Shown here piece by piece: positions 18,601-26,411 of a stretch of 64,000 nucleotides of DNA. A program made the position numbers and the translations under genes. This DNA comes from an uncultured Desulfatitalea sp. (GTDB lineage: Bacteria; Desulfobacterota; Desulfobacteria; Desulfobacterales; Desulfosarcinaceae). A model generated the notes under the pieces. It was not told the DNA's origin and ran no database searches. It was given only the letters and a program-made list of their open reading frames with translations. Each line of letters opens with the position of its first letter. Position 1 is the stretch's first letter. The DNA lies in NCBI GenBank assembly GCA_937868765.1, contig CALMNL010000010.1, positions 62,001 to 126,000 of the forward strand, read 5' to 3'.

Positions 18601-21357
18601 CGCTTCGGTCACCGGAACCCAGCTCTGGGCGTATTGGGTCAGATAGGCGCTGCCGGCCCCCTTGACCCGGGAGGCCACCGTCTCCTCGCGTTCCACGGTG
18701 AGCTGCACGTCGCTGCCGCCCGCGGGGGTGCCCTTTTCGTCGGTGACGATGAAGCGCAGTTGGGCCGGTTCGCCAGCGGTGTAGACCCAGCGGGTCTGCC
18801 GCAGCCCCACGAAGCGATCGCGTCCCACGAAGGCGGCCCAAGCCGTGGCGGCCACGTATTTGCCGCGGTCGTCCTGCACGGCGCTCTCCACCTGCAGACG
18901 GCCGTAGAGGATCTCGCCCGCGGGCACCGTGAGGTCGGCCGCCAGCTGGCCCCGTTCGTCCAGGCGTGCTTCGCTCTCGTACAGGGAGAGCGTTCGGTCG
19001 CCGCGCTGGTTTTCATCGTAAAAGCTGAATCCCTGGGCGGCCGGGTGGTCCGAGGCAAAGAAGTCTTCCGCCACCCGGGCGATGACGCGCACCGGGGCAT
19101 CGGGGTAGGGTCCGCCGGCGTGCAGGGCCGCCGAAGCGGTGATCTGCAGCCGGTCGCCCGGTCGGAAGAGCGAACCGTTGAGCTCCACCCGCGCGCGGAA
19201 GGGCGAAGGGGTGAAATCGCTCACCAGCACGCTCATGGGCTGCCAGCGGGCTTCGGTGAAATTGGCGGAGAGACTGAAGCGGTACCAGCCCACCGCGCCG
19301 TTCTTGGGCACGGTGAATTGGCCGTCATAGGCTCCGAACGAGGAGAGGGCGATATCCTTGACCGTGTGCACCGTCTTGTCGGTGGGATCGGTGATTTCCA
19401 GGGTGTAGCCGGCAAGGGGCGGCGCGGTGAGCCGGGTGTTGTCCTGGTTGCGCACGTAGAATTTGTACTGGATGGTCTCGCCGGCCCGGTAGACCCCCTG
19501 GGCCGTGGTGCCCCAGGCGAGGATATGGCCGTAGTCGCGCTGCATGGCGTCCGAGATCGAGGCCCCCGAGGCGCGGTAGGTATCCACCAGGTAATCGTCG
19601 GCAAGGGGCACCAGGGCCATCTGGTCTTGTTTGGTGACCCGCACGAAGAGGCGTTGGCACTTGCCTTCATCGCCGCACCATCCCAGCGCTTTCAGGTCAG
19701 GGTCCAACTGCCGGGTGCCGGGCAGCTGCGCGATGCCCTGGGCATCGGTGACGGCGTCACTGCCGGGGGCTTCGGCCAGGGCCTCCGGGGCTTGCGTGTA
19801 GATGCGCACCCGGGCCGACGCCACCGGTGCACCGCTGGCCAGGTCGGTGACCCACACCAGGGTGTTGAAATGCCCCAGTTTGACGTGCACCTGGTAAGGG
19901 CTCACCTGGGCGAAAAAGGCGCGTTTCCATTGGTCCTCTTCGATCTTGGGCCGGGTGGCGATGGTGCCGGAGACGACGCCCGATCGCCCGCCGAGCATCT
20001 CGCGCACCTCCAGGGAGACGGGCAGGGTGACATCCTGCTCGCCGGGCAGGCGCAGGCTGTGGCGCAATCCCTGCTCCGGGCCGGCGGCGGTCACGCGATC
20101 GTAACTGAGGGTGATCTCTTCCAGGTTGGTGACGAACAGGGGCACCCAGGTGTCCACCTGGGACTCGAGCACCGACGGGTTGTGCATCAGATAGTAATCG
20201 GGGTGCATCCGGTCGGTGGCGAAGCGAAATTCCTGGGGCTGCCCCATGGGGCGGCCGAAGGCGTCTTCGAGATACTTCCCTTCCAGTCGGAGGTGGTAGG
20301 TCTGCCGGGGGTGCCATAGTTGGGGAAGATAAACCGGGTAGCTCTGGCCTTTTTCGTGAGGGGCGTCCAGGCTGCCATAGCTTTCGGCCGCTTCCCAGGG
20401 ATCGCCGCCTTCGGGACCGGCCGACAAGGCAGGGCTGATCCGCAGGTGGGCCTTGATCTGCGCCAGGTCCACCGGTGCGTTGAACAGCAATTGAATGCTC
20501 TCGGTGGGACTGCAAAGCGGCTGGGCATCGGGGGCGGCGCCGGGGCCCAGAGTGACCGATTTGCCGGCGTAGGTGGTGCAGGAAAGGCCGATCAGCCCGA
20601 ACGGCGGGAAGGTATCGAAACGCACCACTTCGCGATCTTCCACCCCGACCTCCGGACCCTGGGCCGACACCAGGCCGGGTTCCACCCGCAAGCCCACGGC
20701 GGTCGCAAGCGGCAGTTCATTGATCGGCGACACCTGCCAGCGGTTGCGGGCCTGATCGGCGCCCATGGGGATGGGCGCTTCCTGGTCATCGGGATGGGGC
20801 TCCACCTTCAAGCCGAAGCGCCGGCGCTCGCCTTTGACCTGTTGCAGGTAGAGGTGTTGCGCCACTGTGCCCCGGGCCACCGGCTGATTGAAGGTGACCA
20901 GCATCACCGGTGTGCCCGGCGCGCGCCAGGTCTGGAACCAGGCATTCTCGACGGCGGGACGGATGGTCGTAAAGCTGTGGTGCACAGTGCCGGCCAGGGT
21001 CTGCGCCTCCTGGGTGCGGATGCCCGGCGCCACGGTCAGATGGTAGGTGGTGGCCGGGGCCAGGCGCGCTTCGTCCCCCAACTGGCAGGCCAGGGCACTG
21101 GGATTGAGCCAGCGCCACTGGCATTTGACTTCAGGCGTCACCGTAATAGGCAGCTCCGCGGCAGTGCGCTCCATGCGGCCCAAAGGCACCACGGGCCGGT
21201 CGAACTCCACCACGATTTGCCGGCCGGCGGGGACATCCCGCCCCTCGGGCGTGATCCGCAGAATCTTCAAAGGCGTGGCATCGGCCAGGGACGCGACCGG
21301 CAGGCAGAGCCACAGCGCGGCAAAAAGAATCCCCAGAGATCGGCAAAGCAGCATCAT
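15598..21357 (-). CDS. bacterial alpha-2-macroglobulin (YfhM/ECAM-like)
   Basis: A 1919-residue periplasmic protease-trapping protein. Residues 1-26 are a signal peptide; the usual lipobox Cys is not evident (VASLADAT). A series of macroglobulin beta domains (MG1-MG10; Big_13-like start, then A2M_N) runs to about residue 1150. A2M and the thioester domain follow: the thioester motif CWEQ is present in YPYGCWEQ, preceded by NLTGWRILTMAVTP. The thioester reacts with attacking proteases. It is the first gene of an operon with MltF-like and PBP1C genes; the stop overlaps the next start. Its leader (21358-21414) contains a small AGGAA...TTCCT symmetry of unknown role. Confidence 0.92.
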   Translation of the reverse strand: MMLLCRSLGILFAALWLCLPVASLADATPLKILRITPEGRDVPAGRQIVVEFDRPVVPLGRMERTAAELPITVTPEVKCQWRWLNPSALACQLGDEARLAPATTYHLTVAPGIRTQEAQTLAGTVHHSFTTIRPAVENAWFQTWRAPGTPVMLVTFNQPVARGTVAQHLYLQQVKGERRRFGLKVEPHPDDQEAPIPMGADQARNRWQVSPINELPLATAVGLRVEPGLVSAQGPEVGVEDREVVRFDTFPPFGLIGLSCTTYAGKSVTLGPGAAPDAQPLCSPTESIQLLFNAPVDLAQIKAHLRISPALSAGPEGGDPWEAAESYGSLDAPHEKGQSYPVYLPQLWHPRQTYHLRLEGKYLEDAFGRPMGQPQEFRFATDRMHPDYYLMHNPSVLESQVDTWVPLFVTNLEEITLSYDRVTAAGPEQGLRHSLRLPGEQDVTLPVSLEVREMLGGRSGVVSGTIATRPKIEEDQWKRAFFAQVSPYQVHVKLGHFNTLVWVTDLASGAPVASARVRIYTQAPEALAEAPGSDAVTDAQGIAQLPGTRQLDPDLKALGWCGDEGKCQRLFVRVTKQDQMALVPLADDYLVDTYRASGASISDAMQRDYGHILAWGTTAQGVYRAGETIQYKFYVRNQDNTRLTAPPLAGYTLEITDPTDKTVHTVKDIALSSFGAYDGQFTVPKNGAVGWYRFSLSANFTEARWQPMSVLVSDFTPSPFRARVELNGSLFRPGDRLQITASAALHAGGPYPDAPVRVIARVAEDFFASDHPAAQGFSFYDENQRGDRTLSLYESEARLDERGQLAADLTVPAGEILYGRLQVESAVQDDRGKYVAATAWAAFVGRDRFVGLRQTRWVYTAGEPAQLRFIVTDEKGTPAGGSDVQLTVEREETVASRVKGAGSAYLTQYAQSWVPVTEARLAATEAPGLFTFTPPRPGYYRITAAIDDTQKRPVRTQTYAYVAGKGQVLWEAPDDNSLQLIPEKEKLQVGDTGRFLVKNPYPGAQALVSVERYGVMRHWVQRLEGSTPIIEVPVTADDLPGFYLSVLVVSPRVDKPDADGQVDLGKPGFRMGYRRVSVEDPAKQIRVEVRPQRPNYKPGDKVRVALRALPSRTGGRSEPMELAVVVLDEAVLDLNRQGRDYYDPYKGFYRLEPLDLRNYSLLTRLVGRQKFEKKGAVSAGDGGSDISMRSLFKYVGYWNPALAVNADGRAEIAFDAPDNLTGWRILTMAVTPTDHMGLGDATVTVNRATEIRPVMPNQVLQGDRFQAGFNVMNRTEKPRTLTVTIETAGLPADAARHTQRLALQPFKRETVWMPVATQGAGTLTFKVTARDETDADGLIHILTVRRRQALDTASSYGSLTDAAASETIQYPAKMHPDAGSLELVLAPTVIGNLDGAFDYMRTYPYGCWEQRLSRAVMAAHFQRLRAYLAPKVAWEGAEAVPAQTLSEAAEFQAPNGGMSYYRPENDYVCPYLSAYTALAFTWLRADGQAIPEAVEKPLLAYLETLLKKEALPDFYTKGMAASVRAVALAALADHGRITDADLSRYREHMPQMSLFGLAHFLQAALKTKGAEKTAAEAFKRLMAHSHQSGGQVRFSEHLDSGFARMLASSVRTEAAILSALTAYGAASADGARQVGDLPLRLTRAITLARGARAYWANTQENIFSLRALVDYSTAYEKDTPAMTVKALLDAAPLGETAFQDRRAEAVSFSRPISADDPGKKSLLTIQREGIGRLYYTTRLRYAPLEATDPVNAGIEIRREYSVRRDGRWVLLATPMEIRRAELVRVDLFLSLPAARHFVVVDDAVPGGLEPVNRDLATASGIDAEQAEYKAADGSWWFHFSDWRGYESSRWSFYHQELRHDSVRFYSDYLPAGNYHLAYTAQAIAAGEFTVSPVYTEEMYDPDLYGRGTPAVLRVKEANP

Positions 21358-21414
21358 ACTTTCCCACCCCGTAATGAATAATGAATGTTGACTGTTTATA
21401 GGAACTTATTCTTC

Positions 21415-22617
21415 CTAAACCTTCAGTTTCGCGACTCTGTCCAGCAGCACATGCGCCAACTCGGCCTTGGGCATCAGGTCGATCTTTTCGCTGGTGCCGT
21501 CCTTGTAGTAGAAAGTGGCCCGGTTGGTGTCGGCGCAGAAGCCGGCATCGGATGAGCCGATAAGGTTGCCCACGATGAGATCCAACTGCTTGGACTTGAG
21601 TTTGCCGGTGGCGGAGCGCTCCATATCGTGGGTTTCGGCCGCGAATCCCACCAGGATCTGGTCGCGCTGCTTGCGCATGCCAACGGCCTTGAGGATGTCC
21701 TGGGTACGCTCCAGGGGCAGGGTCAGTTCGGCTTTTTCTTTCTTGACTTTCAGGGACGACACCTCGGCCGGTCGGAAATCGGCCACCGCCGCGGTTTTGA
21801 TGATCACTTGCTGCCGGTCCATCTCGGCCAATACGGCCGCAGCCATCTCCGCCGCACTGGTCACCGGCACGAAACGCACATCGGGTGGCGGTGTCATGGC
21901 CGTGGGACCGGAAATCAACGTCACCTCGGCACCCCGCTGGGCCGCGGCCCGGGCGATGGCATAGCCCATCTTGCCCGAGGAGGGGTTGCTGATGAAGCGC
22001 ACCGGGTCGATGGCTTCCCGGGTGGGCCCGGCCGTCACCATCACCCTGCGGCCGATGAAATCCTTGGGTACGAAAAGGCCGTGGACGGCGTTCAGGATCA
22101 CGGAAGGGTCGGGCAGACGACCCGGTCCGGTGGTGCCGCAGGCCAGTTCACCGGCGTCGGGTTCGAGCAGGGCGTGGCCGTAGTCCCTGAGGATCTGCAG
22201 ATTGCGTTGTACCGCTTTGCTGGCGTACATGTCGCTGTTCATGGCCGGGCAGACCAGCACCGGGCAGGTGACCGCCAACATGAAGGTGCTCAGGGCATCA
22301 TCGGCGATGCCCCCGGCCAATTTGCCGATGATGTTGGCGGTGGCCGGCGCGATGACCACGGCCGAGGCCTCCTGGGCCCAGTGGATATGCTGCACGGACG
22401 CCTCGTCGGTGGTTTCGAAGAGGGTGCGGCACACCCGCTGACGGCTCAAGGCCTCGAAGGTCATGGGGCCGACGAAGCGACAGGCGTTTTCCGTCATGAT
22501 GACCCGCACCCGGGCGCCTACTTTGACCAGCAGTCGCAGCAGTTCAACGCTTTTATAAGCGGCGATGCCGCCGGTGACGCCCAACACGATATTTTTACCT
22601 TGAATTGAGTAGCTCAT
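21415..22617 (-). CDS. coaBC: CoaBC phosphopantothenoylcysteine synthetase/decarboxylase
   Basis: A 400-residue bifunctional enzyme of coenzyme A synthesis. The N-terminal CoaC half (1-~185) is a flavoprotein decarboxylase with GVTGGIAAYKSVELLR at the N terminus, the flavin/active-site region and PAMNSDMY. The C-terminal CoaB half has VTAGPTREAIDPVRFISN, the SSGKMGYAIA loop and the CTP-dependent KKEKAELTLPLERTQDIL segment. It couples cysteine to phosphopantothenate and decarboxylates the product. It is the last gene of the murJ-to-coaBC minus-strand run, separated from the lipoprotein gene by about 85 bases. Length is typical. Confidence 0.96.
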   Translation of the reverse strand: MSYSIQGKNIVLGVTGGIAAYKSVELLRLLVKVGARVRVIMTENACRFVGPMTFEALSRQRVCRTLFETTDEASVQHIHWAQEASAVVIAPATANIIGKLAGGIADDALSTFMLAVTCPVLVCPAMNSDMYASKAVQRNLQILRDYGHALLEPDAGELACGTTGPGRLPDPSVILNAVHGLFVPKDFIGRRVMVTAGPTREAIDPVRFISNPSSGKMGYAIARAAAQRGAEVTLISGPTAMTPPPDVRFVPVTSAAEMAAAVLAEMDRQQVIIKTAAVADFRPAEVSSLKVKKEKAELTLPLERTQDILKAVGMRKQRDQILVGFAAETHDMERSATGKLKSKQLDLIVGNLIGSSDAGFCADTNRATFYYKDGTSEKIDLMPKAELAHVLLDRVAKLKV

Positions 22618-22702
22618 GACGCCTCGATGGCCGGAAGAAGAACACGTTCCGGTCCTTGCTGTTTGACTTCCATGCGCCCGTGGGGGCCGTCGGCACTGGC
22701 TG

Positions 22703-23173
22703 TCAGCTTTCGGTGGGGGCCACCCAGATTTCGACCCGCGTGCCGAATTGTCCCTCGGTGACAGTGATCACGCACCAGCGGGTCTGCTTCATGAAGACCA
22801 GCAGCGAACGAGCCGAAGTCATGCGCCCGATCTTGCGCCAGCCGTCCACCGGCATCTTGCTTTCGAAAAAACCGACGATCGAAGCGGTATCCAGGCTGCC
22901 CTTGAGCGCCATGACGCCGGAAGTCATGCCCCCGGAGTTCATGATGAAAGACTCCTTTTTATCCATCTTCAGATCGCCCGGCAACAGCACATCTCCAAAA
23001 TCGTAGTAAACCGGAGGAGCTTCTTTGGGGCCGGTCGCGGCGGTCTGAGTGTAATCGGCCGTGGTCCCCTGGTCGCTCTTGACCTGGAGCGCCGCGCAAC
23101 CCGAAGCCAGCATCAGCACTGCCAGTGCGCTTAAGCATGCCGGCCATAAACCTGTTTTCTGGGGCAGGGGCAT
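22703..23173 (-). CDS. small lipoprotein of unknown function
   Basis: A 156-residue protein with a lipoprotein signal peptide: hydrophobic core and lipobox LASGC (Cys near residue 27). The mature part has a YYDFGDVLLPGDL segment, a Gly/Ser-rich stretch (MNSGGMTSGVMALKG), FFESKMPVDGW and a C-terminal beta pattern (WCVITVTEGQFGTRVEIWV). Similar short lipoproteins with a PVDGWR-type motif occur in deltaproteobacteria without assigned function. The start has AGGAGT upstream. It lies 12 bases after the TPR gene and is probably cotranscribed with murJ and the FtsB-like gene. Confidence 0.8.
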   Translation of the reverse strand: MPLPQKTGLWPACLSALAVLMLASGCAALQVKSDQGTTADYTQTAATGPKEAPPVYYDFGDVLLPGDLKMDKKESFIMNSGGMTSGVMALKGSLDTASIVGFFESKMPVDGWRKIGRMTSARSLLVFMKQTRWCVITVTEGQFGTRVEIWVAPTES

Positions 23174-23185
23174 TGGTTTTTACTC

Positions 23186-23455
23186 CTATGATCGGATCCG
23201 CTTGTCGCGGTGTTTGGGATGTGTCCGTTTCAGCATCTGGGCCCATTCGCGCAACAGCATTTCCGCATCCTTGCGCGAAGGCGACGGTTGCTCGGCCATG
23301 CGGTGTTCCAGCGTCGCCAGAACCTGCCGCAGCTCCTCGTTTTCAGGCTCGTGCGCCAGCAGATGACGATAGATTTCGGCCGCCTTGCGCAGGTATCCCT
23401 GTTCGGCGAAAAGCCGCGCCATGGTCGCCGTATAGAAGGCAGGGGAGAGGGTCAT
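23186..23455 (-). CDS. short TPR-like protein
   Basis: An 89-residue protein containing about one and a half tetratricopeptide units (MARLFAEQGYLRKAAEIYRH; LLAHEPENEELRQVLATLEH), followed by a basic tail. TPR helices normally mediate protein-protein contacts. The ATG lies within the stop codon of the FtsB-like gene (ATGA at 23455-23452), which supports it being a real translated gene. Its partner could be the divisome protein upstream, but that is only positional inference. Confidence 0.75.
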   Translation of the reverse strand: MTLSPAFYTATMARLFAEQGYLRKAAEIYRHLLAHEPENEELRQVLATLEHRMAEQPSPSRKDAEMLLREWAQMLKRTHPKHRDKRIRS

Positions 23456-23754
23456 GGCGCGCTTTCGGGGTTTCGGGGTTGGAACTGGAAGATCAGTTCA
23501 TCGGCGCGGATCATGCCCAGTTCCCGACGGGCCAGGGCCTCCACGAACGCGGGATCGTGCTGCAGACGGTCGATGGTCCGGCTCAGGCGGACGTTGGCCT
23601 GGGTCAGGCGGTCGTTGGCCCGAAGCAGATCGGCATAGGTGGCACGCCGGTGTCTCAATTCCAGCAGGCCGTTGTCTCCGAAGACCAGGACCAGCAGCAG
23701 GATGCCCATGAAAATGCCGATCCCGATGAGCATGATCTTTTGACGTCTCGTCAC
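23452..23754 (-). CDS. FtsB/DivIC-family septum formation initiator
   Basis: A 100-residue bitopic membrane protein. A short basic N terminus leads into one transmembrane helix (IMLIGIGIFMGILLLVLVFG), then a coiled coil (LLRANDRLTQANVRLSRTID) and the family's DPAFVEALARRELGMIRADE segment, which matches the ARE-LGM(V/I)-GE ending of FtsB/DivIC. FtsB bridges FtsL and FtsQ in the divisome. Translation starts at GTG. It lies 33 bases after murJ and overlaps the TPR gene. Confidence 0.88.
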   Translation of the reverse strand: MTRRQKIMLIGIGIFMGILLLVLVFGDNGLLELRHRRATYADLLRANDRLTQANVRLSRTIDRLQHDPAFVEALARRELGMIRADELIFQFQPRNPESAP

Positions 23755-23787
23755 GATGCCAACCTTGGGTTCACGTTGAATCCACTT

Positions 23788-25452
23788 CTATCTTTTAGCT
23801 TTGCGTCGCGCGAGGATTCCCATCACCGTGCGCATCTCTTCAATCCTGAAGCCGCAGGCCAGTGCGAAGAAAACAATCATGCCGGCCGTTATGCAGACGA
23901 GCAGACGCGCCGCCAGGGCCATGCCTCGGATATCCCACGACGGCAACAGCCAACAGCTCAATGCCCACACACACAGGCCCATGACCAGTGCGCATCCGGC
24001 GGATTTGGCCGCGGAAACGGCCATCTGGCGCCATCCCAGGCTGCCCAGGCGTTTGCGCAAAGCCGCCGTCAGCAACAGCAGGTTGACGGCCGAGGAGAGC
24101 GACAAAGCCAGGGCCAGGCCGCTGTGCGCCATGGGGGCCATCAGGGCCACACTGAAGGCGCCGTTGGCGGCGATGGCGATGATCGCCATGCGCACCGGCG
24201 TGCGCGTATCCTTGAGTGCGTAGAAAACGTTCAGCACCACGCGTACCGCGGAAAAGGCCCATAGGCCCATACCATAGTATAACAGGGCGCTGGCCGTCAA
24301 TCGAACGCTGGCGGCATCGAAGGCGCCGCGCCGAAAGAGCAGGGCCACGATGGGGTCACGCAGGGCGATGATCCCGGCCATGGCGGGGAAGGTGATGAAC
24401 AGCACCAGACGGATGGCCTGGTTGAAGGTGGTGCGCAGGGCATCGATCTGCCCGACGCTGGATTGGCGTGCCATGGTGGGCAGCACGGCCGTGGCCGTGG
24501 CCACCCCGAAAATGCCTAACGGGAATTGGACCACTCGATCGGCGTAGTAAAGATAGGAAATGCTGCCCTCGGGCAGGAGCGAAGCCAGCAGGGTGACCAC
24601 CAGGATGTTGATTTGATAGACGGCCGTGCCGAAGATCACCGGGCCCATCATCTGGACGATCTTGTTAAAAGCGGGATGCCACAGGCCGGCCGGCTGCCAG
24701 AAGTAGACCCGCTTGCGAATGAGAAAAGGCAAGTGCAGCATCAGTTGCAGCACCCCGCCAGCGACCACCCCCACAGCCAGCCAGCGCACCAGGAGGGCCT
24801 CCGAGCGGGTATAGTATGCCCCCGCGCCGATGGCTGCGATCATGGCGATGTTGAGCATTACCGGCGCCAGGGCTGGCGCGGCGAAGTGCCCCAGAACGTT
24901 GAGCACGGCCATCCACAGCGCCACCAGCCCGATGAAGAAGACATAGGGCATCATCAGGCGGGTCAAATAGACGGTGAGGTCGTACTTTTCCGGAATCTTG
25001 CCGAACCCCGGGGCCAGCAGGTGAACCAGCCAGGGGGCGGTGGCCACCCCTAACAGCACGATGACGGCCAGCACCAGAACCAGCATCCGCAGGGCGCTGT
25101 TGGCCAGCCGGTCGGCTTCCGAGCGGCCCTGCTGGTAGAGAATATCGCTGTAGACCGGCACGAAGGCGATGCTCAGGGAGCCTTCGCCGAAGAGACGGCG
25201 CAGCAGGTTGGGGATTCGGAAGGCCGCGAAGAAGGCGTCCGAGACGAGGCCGGTACCGAAGAATGAGGCGATGACGATATCGCGCACCGCGCCCAGAATG
25301 CGGCTGAGCAATGTGGCGGAGCCCACAATGCCGGCGGCCCGGGCCACCCGGACGGTTTCGCCATGCGCGCGGCCGGCTGTCGGCTGTTCGGAAGGACCCT
25401 CGCCCGGCCCCTTGGAGGGGGTATCTGATCCGTTGGCAAATCCTATTGACAT
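23788..25452 (-). CDS. murJ: lipid II flippase MurJ
   Basis: A 554-residue integral membrane protein with 14 predicted helices. After an unusual hydrophilic extension of about 35 residues come the hallmark ARAAGIVGSATLLSRILG and GAVRDIVIASFFGTGLVSDAFFAAFRIPNLLRRLF-type sequence (GTGLVSDAFFAAFRIPN visible) with the conserved RxxG and Arg residues of the central cavity. MurJ flips undecaprenyl-linked murein precursor to the periplasm. It leads the minus-strand operon with the FtsB-like, TPR, lipoprotein and coaBC genes. Its start codon region overlaps the -35 box of the divergent rpsT promoter. Confidence 0.95.
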   Translation of the reverse strand: MSIGFANGSDTPSKGPGEGPSEQPTAGRAHGETVRVARAAGIVGSATLLSRILGAVRDIVIASFFGTGLVSDAFFAAFRIPNLLRRLFGEGSLSIAFVPVYSDILYQQGRSEADRLANSALRMLVLVLAVIVLLGVATAPWLVHLLAPGFGKIPEKYDLTVYLTRLMMPYVFFIGLVALWMAVLNVLGHFAAPALAPVMLNIAMIAAIGAGAYYTRSEALLVRWLAVGVVAGGVLQLMLHLPFLIRKRVYFWQPAGLWHPAFNKIVQMMGPVIFGTAVYQINILVVTLLASLLPEGSISYLYYADRVVQFPLGIFGVATATAVLPTMARQSSVGQIDALRTTFNQAIRLVLFITFPAMAGIIALRDPIVALLFRRGAFDAASVRLTASALLYYGMGLWAFSAVRVVLNVFYALKDTRTPVRMAIIAIAANGAFSVALMAPMAHSGLALALSLSSAVNLLLLTAALRKRLGSLGWRQMAVSAAKSAGCALVMGLCVWALSCWLLPSWDIRGMALAARLLVCITAGMIVFFALACGFRIEEMRTVMGILARRKAKR

Positions 25453-25474
25453 AGCGTTGGTAAGCCTATATATG
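25446..25474 (+). promoter_or_regulatory. sigma70-type promoter for rpsT
   Basis: TTGACA (25446-25451), a 17-base spacer and TATATG (25469-25474), 46 bases upstream of the rpsT start. It fits a strongly expressed ribosomal gene. The -35 box overlaps the first codons of divergent murJ. Confidence 0.75.
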
Positions 25475-25520
25475 AGGTCATTTTAAAAAAGCCATTCAAG
25501 AAAGTGAAAGGAGCTGTCCA

Positions 25521-25784
25521 GTGGCCAACCATAAATCAGCACTCAAACGCGCCGGTCAAAATGAGGCGCGTCGCTTGCGCAACCGTATGGTTAAAACCCG
25601 CGTGAAAAACGTGGTCAAAGAGGTCCGTGAGGCCGCCGTCGCCAATTCGGACGATATGACCAATGTGTTCAAGAATGCCCAGGCGACCCTTGCCAAGGCT
25701 GCCAAGAAGGGCGTTCTGCACAAACGCACCGCCTCGCGCAAGATCGGCCGCCTGGCCAAGCTGTCCCAGTCCGTCAAACCGTAG
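25521..25784 (+). CDS. rpsT: 30S ribosomal protein S20
   Basis: An 87-residue basic protein. The N terminus ANHKSALKRAGQNEARRLRN and C-terminal part (GVLHKRTASRKIGRLAK) are diagnostic of bacterial S20, which binds 16S rRNA in the body of the small subunit. The start is GTG with AAAGGAG 7 bases upstream. It is a single-gene transcript with its own promoter and a hairpin after the stop. The gene is convergent with lptE. Confidence 0.98.
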   Translation: MANHKSALKRAGQNEARRLRNRMVKTRVKNVVKEVREAAVANSDDMTNVFKNAQATLAKAAKKGVLHKRTASRKIGRLAKLSQSVKP

Positions 25785-25798
25785 CCATTTCCCTGCGT

Positions 25799-25839
25799 CA
25801 GCAGAGCAACCGGCAGATCGACGGCCGGATGCTCTGCTG
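25799..25839. terminator. hairpin between convergent rpsT and lptE
   Basis: CAGCAGAGCA (25799-25808) pairs with TGCTCTGCTG (25830-25839), with an inner CCGGC/GCCGG stem and a 9-base loop. No long T tract follows on either strand, so it is at best a weak bidirectional terminator or transcript-stabilising stem. Confidence 0.55.
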
Positions 25840-25870
25840 CATGTTTCGTATCCCATAGATTGAAGACGCA

Positions 25871-26410
25871 TCAGAAGTTGTCGGTGAGGCGATCGCAGGC
25901 ATACTCGGCCACTCGTTTCGCCACTTCGTTGAGGGCCGCACGGCGGTTGGACTCGGTCTGGGGTTTGGCATCACCCACCGGGAAGGCCTGTTCGGCGGTC
26001 AACCCTTTGCCTTGCCACAATACCTCGCCGTTGCGGCTCTTGAGCGTGAGGGACACCGTGAGCACCACCATGCGTTCGGCGGCGGTCAAGGTACTGGTAC
26101 GGGCCGCGGTCTGGGTCGAGAGTTTGTCGATGGTGCCGGAGAGGACGGCATCGGCCTGTTCCGCGGAAACCACCCAGTCCTGGCGCCTGCGGGTCAGCTC
26201 GTCCAGCAGGGCATTGGTGACTCTGGCTTCCAGCCCCGATTCGCCGGAATGGTTGACCAGCATGGTGACGGCCACCGTCTTGGACTTGCCCGGCAGTTCC
26301 CCCGGACCGGCCATGCGATATCCGCAGCCGGCCAGCAGCATTGCCAGTGCCAGCCCCATTCCCAGCAGCGGCCGGTATCGACATTTGCGATAGGTTTCCA
26401 TCTTCACCAC
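25871..26410 (-). CDS. lptE: LPS-assembly lipoprotein LptE
   Basis: A 179-residue outer-membrane lipoprotein. The lipobox LLAGCGY is followed by the LptE-typical strand arrangement (KTVAVTMLVNHSGESGLEARVT... with NALLDELTRR), a DAVLSGTIDKL segment and a C-terminal helix (RRAALNEVAKRVAEYACDRL). LptE plugs LptD and helps insert LPS. Possible starts are GTG 26410, GTG 26407 or ATG 26401; all precede the signal peptide. It begins directly after the leuS stop, the arrangement found in many Gram-negative bacteria; the usual downstream holA is absent and rpsT converges instead. Confidence 0.9.
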   Translation of the reverse strand: MVKMETYRKCRYRPLLGMGLALAMLLAGCGYRMAGPGELPGKSKTVAVTMLVNHSGESGLEARVTNALLDELTRRRQDWVVSAEQADAVLSGTIDKLSTQTAARTSTLTAAERMVVLTVSLTLKSRNGEVLWQGKGLTAEQAFPVGDAKPQTESNRRAALNEVAKRVAEYACDRLTDNF

Positions 26411-26411
26411 A

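Noticed and set aside
17338-20319. Plus-strand open frame of 993 codons
   Set aside because: Antisense shadow of the alpha-2-macroglobulin gene; no ribosome-binding site and no recognisable domain.
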